From Chlorobium sp. (GTDB taxonomy: Bacteria > Bacteroidota > Chlorobiia > Chlorobiales > Chlorobiaceae), in contig NZ_JAIOZR010000001.1 of assembly GCF_021740465.1 (NCBI RefSeq), positions 24,800-88,799 of the forward strand: 64,000 nucleotides of DNA, read 5' to 3'. The translations under genes were made by a program, and so were the position numbers. The notes beneath the pieces are model-generated. The model was not told the DNA's origin and did no database searches. It saw only the letters and a program-made list of their open reading frames with translations. This document shows, one piece after another, positions 53,349 through 63,026 of the stretch (its first letter is position 1; every line of letters starts with the position of its first letter).

Positions 53349-54599
53349 TCAGTGATGATCACGGTTCTGTTCATCGATGGCATCCAGCAAAGCCTTGAGC
53401 AGCATCTCACCCTGAAGCTGATATGCCTGTTTGCTGAAATGAACCAGATCCGGCCGGAGCAGTCCTGTTCTGCGAAACAGTTCAGCGCCTGAAAAGCCGC
53501 CTAAAATACTGTAAAGATCCCAGGTACAGATATTTTTTGTATTGCCGAGCCGGCATATTTCCTCAGAAACTGTTTTAAGTACAGGATTTGGATAGTTTCG
53601 TCTGTAATATGAAACCGGGGGAGTTGTCAGAATAATGACGGCACCAGGTGAAGTTTCCCTGAGTTTCGATACCATCGTATTTACTCTGTAACTGAATTCA
53701 TCAGGGTTCAGCTGCTGGTTCTGCGCATCGTTGGTTCCAAGAGATATAATGTAGCAATCTGCCTGTAAGAAAGGCAGTTGTTGCCAGAAAAGCGGCGTTC
53801 TCAGATAGGAATCGAAGTCAGCACCATTGACCCCTATGGTATGATACAGTACTCCTGTTGCATTCTTGTTCTCGAATGAGACCCCATAAAAAACTAATCC
53901 GGTGGAATCCGTTGCACTCTTTGCAATACTTATGTTCCTTGTCTTGCCACCAACATCAACCATCAGTTTGCCATTGACATCTTCCGGCTCCAGACATACC
54001 GTTTCTTTTCTGTATCCTGAAGTGCCTATATCAATACATCCTGTTGTATTTCCGACAAATAAACGAACCATATCGAAGCCATCATCGTCAATCCGGGCAT
54101 AACGCAATCCAATGGAAAGAGATGCCTGGAGTGAATCGGTTTTTATTGCATAACCGCACACACCACAATCGATTTTCGGCTTCAACTCTGTGAGACGTGA
54201 ATAGTTCCAGGGCACTCCAGAGGTAGCCATTACATCTGAAGGAGCATTGCTTCGGGCAAGCTGATAAGGAAATATCAGCCCTCGTCCGGCATTTCCATAA
54301 CGACTGTGCAAACCCTCTCTCAGGACTTTCGACATCATATCCGCCTGTAAATGTGAATCTCCAATATGAATAAACCGGACCACACGAGCAGCTGTTGCTG
54401 CTGTCTTTTGTAACTTTATTGCCAGTCCATGGAGCTGTTTGGAGTTGTGCAAACGATTGCGTTCTCCATTGACAAAAACCTGACGGACACTATCCTGGAA
54501 CAATTCGGACACAACAGGCAATGATACATTGCGCCCGTATAATGCTGACGGGATGCTGAAAAGAATAAAAACAGCTACGAAAAAATATTTTTTTACCAT
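53349..54599 (-). CDS. SGNH/GDSL hydrolase-like protein 1 (exported)
   Basis: A 416-residue exported protein from ATG 54599: MVKKYFFVAVFILFSIPSAL is a signal peptide. SGNH blocks are present: block I RFIHIGDSHLQAD near residue 80, block III IISLGTNDAQNQ around 290, block V LVHFSKQAYQLQ (His) near 395. This is the family of periplasmic polysaccharide O-acetyltransferases or esterases. It lies 54 bases downstream of the MBOAT gene on the same strand and shares its low GC. The role of acyl donor or acceptor is an inference from that neighbour. Confidence 0.82.
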   Translation of the reverse strand: MVKKYFFVAVFILFSIPSALYGRNVSLPVVSELFQDSVRQVFVNGERNRLHNSKQLHGLAIKLQKTAATAARVVRFIHIGDSHLQADMMSKVLREGLHSRYGNAGRGLIFPYQLARSNAPSDVMATSGVPWNYSRLTELKPKIDCGVCGYAIKTDSLQASLSIGLRYARIDDDGFDMVRLFVGNTTGCIDIGTSGYRKETVCLEPEDVNGKLMVDVGGKTRNISIAKSATDSTGLVFYGVSFENKNATGVLYHTIGVNGADFDSYLRTPLFWQQLPFLQADCYIISLGTNDAQNQQLNPDEFSYRVNTMVSKLRETSPGAVIILTTPPVSYYRRNYPNPVLKTVSEEICRLGNTKNICTWDLYSILGGFSGAELFRRTGLLRPDLVHFSKQAYQLQGEMLLKALLDAIDEQNRDHH

Positions 54600-54653
54600 A
54601 TAACACCTCTTAATTACAAGCAAAACACAAAACATCAAGAAGGAGTATATAAA

Positions 54654-56144
54654 TCAGAACTGAAGATATATAGGCATTATGGGCTCTGTTGTTTTATAAT
54701 AGGCATATACAGAAACAAACATCAGAAATACTGTAACTCCGACAAGAACAGGCATGGACTCCAATCTGCTTTTCACAACATCCTTCACATTAGCAGGAAG
54801 CATATGAAGAAAAAAGCCCAGCGAAATCATTGCAAGCACTTGATAATAGTTCAAAAAAAATGGCATAATACCATCAAATGAAAAATTGTATACTATTTGA
54901 TTAAGCATCCTGAATGCAATATCAAAACTGGAAGCCTTGAAAAATATCCATCCAAAACATACAAAATGAAAAGTCAATAACACAGAAATGAGTCGAGTAA
55001 CAGACGGCAACGGAAATGAGAATGAATGGTTTGCCTTGAAACCTGACCAGATTTTATTGAATGCAAGACCAAAGCCATGGAGGGCTCCCCATAGGATAAA
55101 ATTCAGGCTCGCACCATGCCAAAAACCTCCCAGAAGCATGGTTACAATGAGATTTGCATGTGTCCTGACTTTTCCATATCGATTACCACCAAGTGGGATA
55201 TAAAGATAATCCCTTAGCCAACTCGATAGAGATATATGCCATCTTCTCCAGAAATCAGTAATTGAAACACTTGCATATGGGGATTGAAAGTTTGGAGGTA
55301 TCGTTATCCCGAGCCACTTTGCAATACCTATGGCCACATCGCTGTATCCACTAAAATCACAATAGATAACCATTGCATAACCATATACAGCAATAAGACA
55401 CTCTAATCCCGTATGCAGCGATGGGTCACCAAAAACATAATCAACAAAATTGACAGATATATAATCAGATATTACAACTTTTTTAAACAGCCCCGATATT
55501 ATAAGATATAATCCTTCTGCATAGTCATCCTTTCCAACATAATAAGGACGCTTCAACTGCGGAATAAAATCACTCGCCCTGACAATCGGACCCATAACGA
55601 GTTTCGGGAAAAAAGAAAGAAAAAGCAGGTAATTTAAAAAATTATTTTCCGGCTCAATTTTTCCCTGATAAACATCTATTGTATAACTTAAATTTTCAAA
55701 TGTATAAAATGAAATAGCAATCGGAAGAACAATATTTAATGGATGAATATTACTACCAAAAAAATCATTACTTATTGAAATAAAAAAATTCGTGTATTTA
55801 AAATAAAAAAGCAGCCCAAGATTGATTACAATACTCAGTATCAGCAACAATCTCTTTACCAATGTCCTGTTTTGCCTATATATAAAATTTGATAGCACAT
55901 AATCCACAACAGCTGAAACAATCACAAGAAGCACAAATGATCCACTCGCCTTATAAAAAAAGTAAAGAGAAAATACAGATAAAATAACAGCACGAGCAAT
56001 ATAATATTCCCTGAACAGATAGTAAAGAAGTATGAAAACAAAAAAGAAGTAAACAAAAAAACCATTGTTAAACAGAAGTGGATTCTGTGGATCGTAAAGC
56101 AACTGCCTAAGCAAGGCATCAAAATCAATAATATGACTTATCAT
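54654..56144 (-). CDS. MBOAT-family O-acyltransferase (AlgI/PatA-like)
   Basis: A 496-residue inner-membrane protein with about 11 helices. The core signature is present: DFSGYSDVAIGIAKWLGI near residue 265, NFQSPYASVSITDFWRRWHISLSSWLRDYLYIPLGG, and the catalytic His in LLGGFWHGASLNFILWG near 340. AlgI- and PatA-type MBOATs move acetyl groups across the membrane for alginate, O-antigen or peptidoglycan O-acetylation. It overlaps the upstream SGNH gene by four bases (ATGA) and is followed by another SGNH gene. Very AT-rich compared with the flanking regions. Confidence 0.93.
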   Translation of the reverse strand: MISHIIDFDALLRQLLYDPQNPLLFNNGFFVYFFFVFILLYYLFREYYIARAVILSVFSLYFFYKASGSFVLLVIVSAVVDYVLSNFIYRQNRTLVKRLLLILSIVINLGLLFYFKYTNFFISISNDFFGSNIHPLNIVLPIAISFYTFENLSYTIDVYQGKIEPENNFLNYLLFLSFFPKLVMGPIVRASDFIPQLKRPYYVGKDDYAEGLYLIISGLFKKVVISDYISVNFVDYVFGDPSLHTGLECLIAVYGYAMVIYCDFSGYSDVAIGIAKWLGITIPPNFQSPYASVSITDFWRRWHISLSSWLRDYLYIPLGGNRYGKVRTHANLIVTMLLGGFWHGASLNFILWGALHGFGLAFNKIWSGFKANHSFSFPLPSVTRLISVLLTFHFVCFGWIFFKASSFDIAFRMLNQIVYNFSFDGIMPFFLNYYQVLAMISLGFFLHMLPANVKDVVKSRLESMPVLVGVTVFLMFVSVYAYYKTTEPIMPIYLQF

Positions 56145-57505
56145 TGATAGCTATTTTCTCGACACACAAATTTGGTGTAGTCATTTTTAAAGGCATTATA
56201 AAAAAATCTCCCAAGTATTTCTGCGCCACGTGGGGACATATGGATATAATCCTTTGCTGCAAGACGCTCGGGGTTCTCGACCCAGCTGACAATGGTCCCA
56301 CTGCCTCCCATTGTCTGATAAAGGTTAAAAAAAGGAATGCCGTTTTCGAAAGCAAGTTTTGCCTGTATTGCAACCAGCGAATCAATACCGATAGCAGAAC
56401 TCCATTTTGATCCATAGCGGAATGCCCTGTCCGAACTACTTACCACCATAAACTCAGCATTGGGCATATACTGCTTCATTTTTTTTATTACCGGGTCCAT
56501 ACCCTTGTAATAATAGTCATAGTTTGTGTCTCGCGACCTGAACATAAGATTCACCCCATACTGCAACACAATCAAATCATATTGCCCTCTACTTGAAATA
56601 TCCTCAAGAAAAGAACCGTCAATTCTGCCGAGCTCGAACCCGCTGATTCCCCTGAAGGACAAATTATCGATGATAACTCCGTATTCCGGTTCAATACTCA
56701 CACCATACAAAGGAATACCATCACATTGTAATGATACCCGTACTTTTGTTGCCATCGATTTTTCCAGCAATATCCTGTTAAACAGATTAGGTGTTGAGAT
56801 AGTAAGCCGTTCTCCATTGACAACAACTGCACCCTCCTTTGATGCAGGACCGCATACAAGCCACTTTTCAAGAATCTGTGTTGTATCCTTTATCGTATTG
56901 TCTTTGAGAAGAAGATGCCCACCTCTTGAGTAAAATGTGTGTCCCGAAAGGAACTGAAGCTCCTTGTTCTTTCCGTTTCTGAAATTATCGTCCTTCCATG
57001 CACCGTTTGTTACCGCCGTAACACTGGTTCTGAAACCTGCTGTTATTGACTTGATAGGAACAAAACCAACTCCCCGATTTCCACAAAAATCATCCTGAAG
57101 AAGATCCCGAACTGTCTGTGTTATCAGATCACCTTCAATCAATGAATCCCCAAGCCAGGCTATGCGCAGTTTAACCTTTTCACCCCTCATCAAGGCATTC
57201 AGCTTATACATTGTTCTCGGCAAAACCGCACTGCTGGTATCTGTCCGGAAATTGACAATCACACCCGGTATTTGATATTGTCCGAAATCGACACTATCAA
57301 TATCAGCTGCATCCTGAGCATCTGCAGGCTTATTTTCTTTTAAATTATACTGCTTTTCAGGCTGGCGCCTTATATCAGAAAGAATGTCAATATTAAGAAC
57401 CTGCTTCCAGTATTGTGACACATAATCACTAAAACAGGACAGAAGAAAAAGAAACAAAAAAGATATTACTGTAAAATGGAGGACTTTATGGTTATGATTC
57501 TCCAT
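56141..57505 (-). CDS. SGNH/GDSL hydrolase-like protein 2 (membrane-anchored)
   Basis: A 454-residue protein; start ATG 57505 (a TTG lies one codon before). One N-terminal membrane helix (VISFLFLFLLSCFSDYV, residues about 13-30) anchors it in the inner membrane facing the periplasm. SGNH blocks: KLRIAWLGDSLIEGD (block I), LIVLQYGVNLMF (Asn block) and KDYIHMSPRGAEIL (Asp-x-x-His). The start is 13 bases after the glucosaminidase stop, and its end overlaps the MBOAT start, so all four genes form one operon. Confidence 0.82.
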   Translation of the reverse strand: MENHNHKVLHFTVISFLFLFLLSCFSDYVSQYWKQVLNIDILSDIRRQPEKQYNLKENKPADAQDAADIDSVDFGQYQIPGVIVNFRTDTSSAVLPRTMYKLNALMRGEKVKLRIAWLGDSLIEGDLITQTVRDLLQDDFCGNRGVGFVPIKSITAGFRTSVTAVTNGAWKDDNFRNGKNKELQFLSGHTFYSRGGHLLLKDNTIKDTTQILEKWLVCGPASKEGAVVVNGERLTISTPNLFNRILLEKSMATKVRVSLQCDGIPLYGVSIEPEYGVIIDNLSFRGISGFELGRIDGSFLEDISSRGQYDLIVLQYGVNLMFRSRDTNYDYYYKGMDPVIKKMKQYMPNAEFMVVSSSDRAFRYGSKWSSAIGIDSLVAIQAKLAFENGIPFFNLYQTMGGSGTIVSWVENPERLAAKDYIHMSPRGAEILGRFFYNAFKNDYTKFVCRENSYQ

Positions 57506-57518
57506 CAAAAAAACAGAT

Positions 57519-58061
57519 TTATAAAATATTTATATCATCAATTACACCCAAAACCCTTTTTTCCCAGACTAACGGCATTTCAGAATATCCCGTCCGGCTT
57601 ATTGCTCGTACCCATAACTCATGATCCCGGATATTCTTCATTCCAGAATAAAACTCTTTTTTTCTGAGCAAACGGCAAAAATGATCATATGATTCTTTAG
57701 CATCTCCATATTGACGATATCTTGTTTTACGCTTGAGGCTATTTTTCCCGACAATACCGAAATGATTATTCAGCTCCTTTGCAGTCCTGCTCTGACCGGA
57801 ACCAGACTCAACAATAGCTATACCAAGAATAACCTTATAAGGTATGGAGTATTCATCTGATTTCGAAATAGCTATATCCTTATAATTCTGTATGTAGGTT
57901 TGCGAAGACCTGTCCGCGGCTATAGCGACAGGCAAGAAAAAAGCAGTAAAAAGCAAATATATTACCTGCAGAAATACAATTTTCAAAACACACTTGCTAC
58001 CAAAATCAGTGCCGGTCTGTCTTGATATTTTTATTTTCCACTTCTTCTGAGATCTGATCAT
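57519..58061 (-). CDS. Glucosaminidase-domain (FlgJ/Bax-like) exported protein
   Basis: A 180-residue protein from ATG 58061 with a basic N-terminus and a signal helix (VIYLLFTAFFLPVAIAAD). The domain IPYKVILGIAIVESGSGQSR contains the catalytic Glu region, followed by LNNHFGIVG and the Tyr/Asp-rich YRQYGDAKESYDHFCRLLRK, typical of the GH73-type beta-N-acetylglucosaminidases that cut peptidoglycan. It is the first gene of the SGNH-MBOAT operon, AT-rich throughout. A muropeptide-cutting enzyme next to an O-acetyltransferase pair is the arrangement expected when acetylation protects the wall from lytic enzymes. Confidence 0.82.
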   Translation of the reverse strand: MIRSQKKWKIKISRQTGTDFGSKCVLKIVFLQVIYLLFTAFFLPVAIAADRSSQTYIQNYKDIAISKSDEYSIPYKVILGIAIVESGSGQSRTAKELNNHFGIVGKNSLKRKTRYRQYGDAKESYDHFCRLLRKKEFYSGMKNIRDHELWVRAISRTGYSEMPLVWEKRVLGVIDDINIL

Positions 58062-58670
58062 ATTTACGTAACAATAGTGCCTGTCAATTCCTGAATCACT
58101 GGAAAACAACAGGGTTTTTCATGCCAAAAACAAACAATGTTCTATCAGTGTGAAGCGAAATTTTTTTTAACCTGTCAAGCATTTCCCATCATCTGCGAGC
58201 GATGATCACTCTCCCGAGAGGAGTGCGGGCATCACGGAATGAATACCCATTTCTTGCTGTCATTATCAAAAAAATGAGAAGAAAATACCGTGAGGAATCC
58301 GAGGCCCTGATAGCACCTGAAGCCTTGACGAGTGGCAGTCCGTAACCGGCCCAGCCAGGAAAAACGAACTGCATGCGCAACTGTTTGCGTCCAGGAGACG
58401 GGAATCCCCCTGTCAAGCAGCCATGTGTTCAAGCATGCAGAAAAACAGGAACAGCTAAAGAGCCCACAGGAAAACCTGCTGACATGTCGGAACACCGACC
58501 AGGTTCATAAAGCGGCCTGATCAACACCGTGAATGATCAATAAAATCGCTTACATCCGAATTGAAATATAATCTTTTCAACGGATCTTTCACCATTATTG
58601 CCTTTTTTACACACCTTTCTACATGCCTGGTTTGTTTTGATTCGAACAGCTCCATCATTGCAAACACAGT
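58062..58670. other. Gene-free region with no recognisable gene
   Basis: About 610 bases. Short frames on the minus strand (58189-58416, 58232-58495) overlap each other and give Arg/Cys/Phe-rich sequences without family resemblance. A plus-strand frame at 58275 (MRRKYREESEALIAPE) ends after 23 codons. I found no tRNA, riboswitch or hairpin-plus-T element. Composition rises to normal GC here, marking the edge of the AT-rich block. Confidence 0.45.
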
Positions 58671-60155
58671 TCATTTCTTTCCGCACAGCACACTATGGCG
58701 CCTTCCGTAGATGAAATATATGGCGATGCCGATGATCAGCCAAACCAGAAGTCTGATCCAGTTTTCAGCTGGCAAAGAGAACATGAGCAGGAGACAGGTA
58801 AGAATTCCGGCAACCGGCACGAAAGGCACAAAGGGCACCTTGAAAGGGCGTTCGGCTTCGGGGTGCTTGCGGCGCATGATGAGCACAGCCGTACAGACCA
58901 CGACAAAAGCGAAAAGCGTACCGATATTGACCAGCTCGGCAAGCAACCGGAGCGGCAGTAGCCCGCCCATAATTGCCACGAAAATACCGGTGAGAATAGT
59001 GGATTTCCAGGGGGTTCTGAACTTTTCGTGAATGGCCCCGAAAATGCTTTTAGGCAGCAGTCCGTCACGCGCCATGGCAAGGAAGATACGCGGCTGGCTT
59101 AGCATCATGACGAGTAGCACGGATGTGATGCCTGCTATCGCTCCCAGTGAAATGATAAAATGCGCCCATCCGAGACCCACCCGGCTGAAAGCGTGCGATA
59201 CCGGCGCATCGATGTTGATCTCGTTATAGGGCACCATACCAGTGATGACCGCGGCGACGGCAATGTAAAGTACGGTACAAACAATGAGCGAAGATATGAT
59301 ACCAATGGGAATGTCTTTCTGGGGATTCCGCGCCTCTTCTGCATGAGTGGAGATGGAGTCAAAGCCGATATAGGCGAAAAAAATCATGGCCGCCCCTGCC
59401 AGCACGCCTACAGGCGCCCCTCCAATACCGGGCTCTCCAAGTACGAGATGGCCGAAAACACTAAGGCCTGAGAATCCAAAGGGGGCGAAAGGCTGCCAGT
59501 TTTCCGGATTGACATATTGCGAGCCCAGTACGATGACAAGCAGAACGATGGCGACCTTTACAATTACCATGGCTGTATTGAACCCGGAGCTCTCCCTGAT
59601 ACCCTTGACAAGAATCACCGTGATGATCGCGGTAATGAGCACTGCGGGCAGGTCGAAAAGCGAGCCGGTGAGGGCAAGCATGCCTGTTTCAGGATCAAAA
59701 TCGAGCGGTGCACGGGAAAACAGCGCTGGCACCCCGAGCCCGAATATGCTTATGAAGTCCTGAAAATAGTGGGACCATCCGTGCGCAACCGTAGCCGAGG
59801 CGACGGCATACTCAAGAATGAGATCCCAGCCGATAATCCAGGCGAAAAGTTCCCCGAGAGTAGCGTAGGCATAGGTGTAGGCAGAACCGGCAACCGGCAC
59901 CATGGAGGCGAATTCGGCATAGCAGAGCGCCGCGAAAATACAGGCGAGTCCAGCCACGGCGAAAGAAAGCGTGACAGCAGGGCCTGCCTTGTCGTGGGCG
60001 GCGACGCCGATCAGCACGAAGATGCCGGTACCGATGATGGCTCCTACGCCGAGACTTGTGAGGGCCACGGGACCGAGAATGCGGTTCAGACGGTGTTCGC
60101 CGTTCATCTCTTCGAGCAGCAGCGCAAGAGGTTTTTTCCTGAAACTGTTCTTCAA
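58671..60155 (-). CDS. Amino-acid permease (APC superfamily, CAT/YfnA-like)
   Basis: A 494-residue inner-membrane transporter with 12 or more helices. GAIIGTGIFVLIGVAAHDKAGPAV around residue 40 (substrate and sodium-site loop in helix 1), YAEFASMVPVAGSAYTYAYATLG in helix 3, and FFAYIGFDSISTHAEEARNP near residue 255 are APC cationic-amino-acid-transporter features. The C-terminal basic tail ends GRRHSVLCGKK. The N-terminus (MKNSFRKKPLALLLEEMNG) is preceded by AGGTG-type sequence only. No substrate can be fixed. Confidence 0.93.
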   Translation of the reverse strand: MKNSFRKKPLALLLEEMNGEHRLNRILGPVALTSLGVGAIIGTGIFVLIGVAAHDKAGPAVTLSFAVAGLACIFAALCYAEFASMVPVAGSAYTYAYATLGELFAWIIGWDLILEYAVASATVAHGWSHYFQDFISIFGLGVPALFSRAPLDFDPETGMLALTGSLFDLPAVLITAIITVILVKGIRESSGFNTAMVIVKVAIVLLVIVLGSQYVNPENWQPFAPFGFSGLSVFGHLVLGEPGIGGAPVGVLAGAAMIFFAYIGFDSISTHAEEARNPQKDIPIGIISSLIVCTVLYIAVAAVITGMVPYNEINIDAPVSHAFSRVGLGWAHFIISLGAIAGITSVLLVMMLSQPRIFLAMARDGLLPKSIFGAIHEKFRTPWKSTILTGIFVAIMGGLLPLRLLAELVNIGTLFAFVVVCTAVLIMRRKHPEAERPFKVPFVPFVPVAGILTCLLLMFSLPAENWIRLLVWLIIGIAIYFIYGRRHSVLCGKK

Positions 60156-60308
60156 AGGTGTAATCCGATTTTGTTGATGGTCTAAAAGATGGGATATAAG
60201 CCTTAATTAACGCATTTTCGGGGTTTCAGCCTAAAAAAGTGCAAGAGAAAACGAACAGCGTACCACCGAAGGCCACTGATACTTGGCACATCTGTTACTT
60301 GTCCTTTC

Positions 60309-62966
60309 CTAAACCACCCCTTTGCGGATCAGCAGTTTCACAAGCTCGATGACCGGAACGATGGTGAGCGACGAAAGCAGCACGATAAGCCAGTCCTCTG
60401 GCGTAAGACAGAAGGTGCTGAAGGGTATCCGCAGAAAAGGAACCGCGATGATGAGAGCCAGCAGAATGAGCTCCCACAGGATGGCGAGGTTCAGCCATCG
60501 GTTGGCCAGCGGCCTGAAATAGAGCGGACGGGTTTCGGAGCGGAAGTTGTAAGCCTTGAAAAACTGGATCAGCACCAGGGAAACGAAGGTCATGGTCATC
60601 GCCTCGCGTAAGGGGCGCCCGGAGTGAAGAGCCCAATTGAATAGCGACATGTTCACCACGGTGGACCAAATGCCTCCGGCAAGCATGAGCGCAAGCACGG
60701 AACGGGTGAAAATGCCCTGACGGGGATCGTTCGGGCGGCGTTTCATGATATCCTTCTCGGGCGGATCGACGGCCAGCGCAAGTGCGGGAAGGCCGTCGGT
60801 GGCGAGATTGACGTAAAGAATCTGTACGGCGGTGAGCGGTAGCGGCAGACCGAACAGCGAGGCGCCTGCCATGAGGCCCAGCTCTCCGATGTTTGACGAG
60901 AGCAGATAGGTCAGGTATTTCTTGATATTGTCGTATATTCCTCTCCCCTCTTCGACCGCCGCGACAATCGAGGCAAAGTTGTCGTCGGTCAGCATCATGG
61001 CCGAGGCCTCCTTGGAAACATCGGTGCCGGTAATACCCATGGAAATACCGATGTCGGCTTTTTTGAGCGCAGGAGCATCGTTGACCCCGTCGCCGGTCAT
61101 GGCAACGATCTCGCCGTTTTTCTGCAGGGCATCGACAATACGAAGCTTGTGTTCGGGGGCTACGCGGGCGAACACGCTGATTCCTCCAACCGATCGGCGT
61201 AACTCCTCGTCACTCATCTCCTGCAGTGCGGTTCCTGCCACCACCCTGCCGTCGCGAAGAATACCAAGTTCGCGGGCAATGGCTTCAGCGGTCACCGGGT
61301 GGTCACCGGTAATCATAACCGGGCGGATGCCTGCCTCGATACAGCGCTGCACGGCCTCTGCGGCTTCGGGCCTCGGAGGATCGATCATTCCGGCGAATCC
61401 GAGAAAATTCATGCCGACGGAAGCCGTACCGATCTCCGCACCGGGGTTTTCGGCGATGGCGAGCACCCGGAGGGCTTTTCGGCCCATGGCTTCAGCTTCG
61501 GCGTGCAGCCGCTCTTTCATGGAGGAATCCAGAAAAGCTACGCCTACAGGCGTCACCACCGTCGCACAGTCCTGAAGAATCACTTCCGGAGCGCCCTTGA
61601 TGAAGGCGTTAGGAACCCCGCCTTCGTCATGCAGGGTGATCATGCGCTTCGTTTCGGAGGAGAAGGGTAACTCGTCGAGGCGGGGAAAACGTTCCTGCAG
61701 TTCCGGAATGTCGAGCCCGGCTTTCACGGCTGCAACAAGGAGCGCCCCCTCGGTGGGGTCGCCCTTGATATCCCACTCCCCCTCTTCGTTTTTCAGCAAT
61801 CGGGCGTCGCTGCAGAGTACGCCCGCCGTGAGAAAGCGAAGCAGGCTGCCGGGAAGGGGCCCGCCATCCGCAACCGAAAACCCACCTTCGGGAATATAGC
61901 CTGATCCGCCGACTTCGACCATGGTGCCGGAGGTGTAGAGGGCCCGGACGGTCATTTCATCGCGGGTAAGCGTGCCGGTTTTGTCGGAACAGATCACCGT
62001 GGTGCTGCCAAGCGTTTCGACGACGGGCAGCCTCCGCATGAGGGCGTTGCGCTTTACCATGCGCTGTACGCCGAGCGCCAGCGAGATGGTGACAACGGCA
62101 GGAAGCGCTTCGGGCACTACTGCTACGGCCAGTGCTATGCCGAAAATGAGCATATCGATAAATGACTGACCGCGAAACAGGCCAAGAGCCACGATCACCA
62201 GCACGATGACCAGCGCGGCACGGGCAAGAGCGGCGCCTACCTTGTCGAGATTTTTCTGCAACGGGGTTTTTTCTGTTTCAACCTGCTGGAGCAGGGCTGC
62301 TATCCTGCCGAACTCGGTCTGCATTCCGGTAGCCACCACCACCGCCGACCCGCGGCCATAGCTCACCGAGGTTCCGGCGAACACCATGTTCCTGCGGTCC
62401 CCGGCTCCGGCATTTCCTGCCAAAAGCGCACTGGCGTCTTTCTCGGACGGCAGGGATTCGCCGGTCAGGGATGCCTCCTCGACCTGCAGGTTGACCGACA
62501 CAACCAGCCGGGCATCGGCGGGTATGCGGTCTCCTGCGGCGAGCATCACCATATCGCCAGGCACAACCTCTGAGGCCGGAACGAGCTGCTCCCTGCCGTC
62601 ACGGATCACTCGTGCCTGGGGAGCCGCCATGCTCCGAAGCGCGTCGATGGCTTTTTCCGCCCTGAACTCCTGAATGAAGCCGAGCAGGACGGCGAAGAGT
62701 ACGATCACGGCAATCGCGGCGGCTTCCAGGCCGTGGCCGAGAAAAGCCGACAGCACGGTGGCCAGGAGCAGAGTTATGATCAGGACGTTTTTGAACTGGT
62801 CGAAGAGCAGCTTCCAGGGGCTGACGCCCTTCCTCGACTGCAGGATGTTGGGGCCGTACTCCCGAAGGCGGCGATCCGCCTCTTCGGAACCGAGTCCGGA
62901 CGGAGTCACGCCGAGGCGAACGAGCACGGCCTCTGAAGTCAGGGTATGCCAGAGTTCAATAGTCAT
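60309..62966 (-). CDS. P-type (IIA) cation-transporting ATPase, probably calcium
   Basis: An 885-residue P-type pump. N-terminal cation ATPase domain ([20 protein letters not shown]), the TGES-type actuator loop ([10 protein letters not shown]), PEALP in helix 4 ([14 protein letters not shown]), phosphorylated D328 in [16 protein letters not shown] in the nucleotide domain and the hinge [18 protein letters not shown]. Helix 6 has [15 protein letters not shown], i.e. the Asn and Asp of the SERCA/PMR1 calcium site; PEALP in place of PEGLP is a common bacterial form. It is transcribed alone, 60 bases from the Fe-S protein gene on the same strand. Confidence 0.94.
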   Translation of the reverse strand: MTIELWHTLTSEAVLVRLGVTPSGLGSEEADRRLREYGPNILQSRKGVSPWKLLFDQFKNVLIITLLLATVLSAFLGHGLEAAAIAVIVLFAVLLGFIQEFRAEKAIDALRSMAAPQARVIRDGREQLVPASEVVPGDMVMLAAGDRIPADARLVVSVNLQVEEASLTGESLPSEKDASALLAGNAGAGDRRNMVFAGTSVSYGRGSAVVVATGMQTEFGRIAALLQQVETEKTPLQKNLDKVGAALARAALVIVLVIVALGLFRGQSFIDMLIFGIALAVAVVPEALPAVVTISLALGVQRMVKRNALMRRLPVVETLGSTTVICSDKTGTLTRDEMTVRALYTSGTMVEVGGSGYIPEGGFSVADGGPLPGSLLRFLTAGVLCSDARLLKNEEGEWDIKGDPTEGALLVAAVKAGLDIPELQERFPRLDELPFSSETKRMITLHDEGGVPNAFIKGAPEVILQDCATVVTPVGVAFLDSSMKERLHAEAEAMGRKALRVLAIAENPGAEIGTASVGMNFLGFAGMIDPPRPEAAEAVQRCIEAGIRPVMITGDHPVTAEAIARELGILRDGRVVAGTALQEMSDEELRRSVGGISVFARVAPEHKLRIVDALQKNGEIVAMTGDGVNDAPALKKADIGISMGITGTDVSKEASAMMLTDDNFASIVAAVEEGRGIYDNIKKYLTYLLSSNIGELGLMAGASLFGLPLPLTAVQILYVNLATDGLPALALAVDPPEKDIMKRRPNDPRQGIFTRSVLALMLAGGIWSTVVNMSLFNWALHSGRPLREAMTMTFVSLVLIQFFKAYNFRSETRPLYFRPLANRWLNLAILWELILLALIIAVPFLRIPFSTFCLTPEDWLIVLLSSLTIVPVIELVKLLIRKGVV

Positions 62967-63026
62967 ATGTTACCCCCGTTGCAGGTTGCTCAAGGTAACC
63001 GGCCTGCTATTCCCCCTTTCAGGAAA

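Noticed and set aside
58189..58495. Two overlapping minus-strand small frames in the 58 kb gap
   Set aside because: No ribosome site, no family match, overlapping frames and Cys/Arg/Phe-rich composition.
58200..58500. Possible cobalamin riboswitch because of GCGCAACTGTTTGCG
   Set aside because: Only a short partial likeness; the B12-box GCCACTG and other conserved blocks are missing, and the neighbouring genes are not cobalamin genes.
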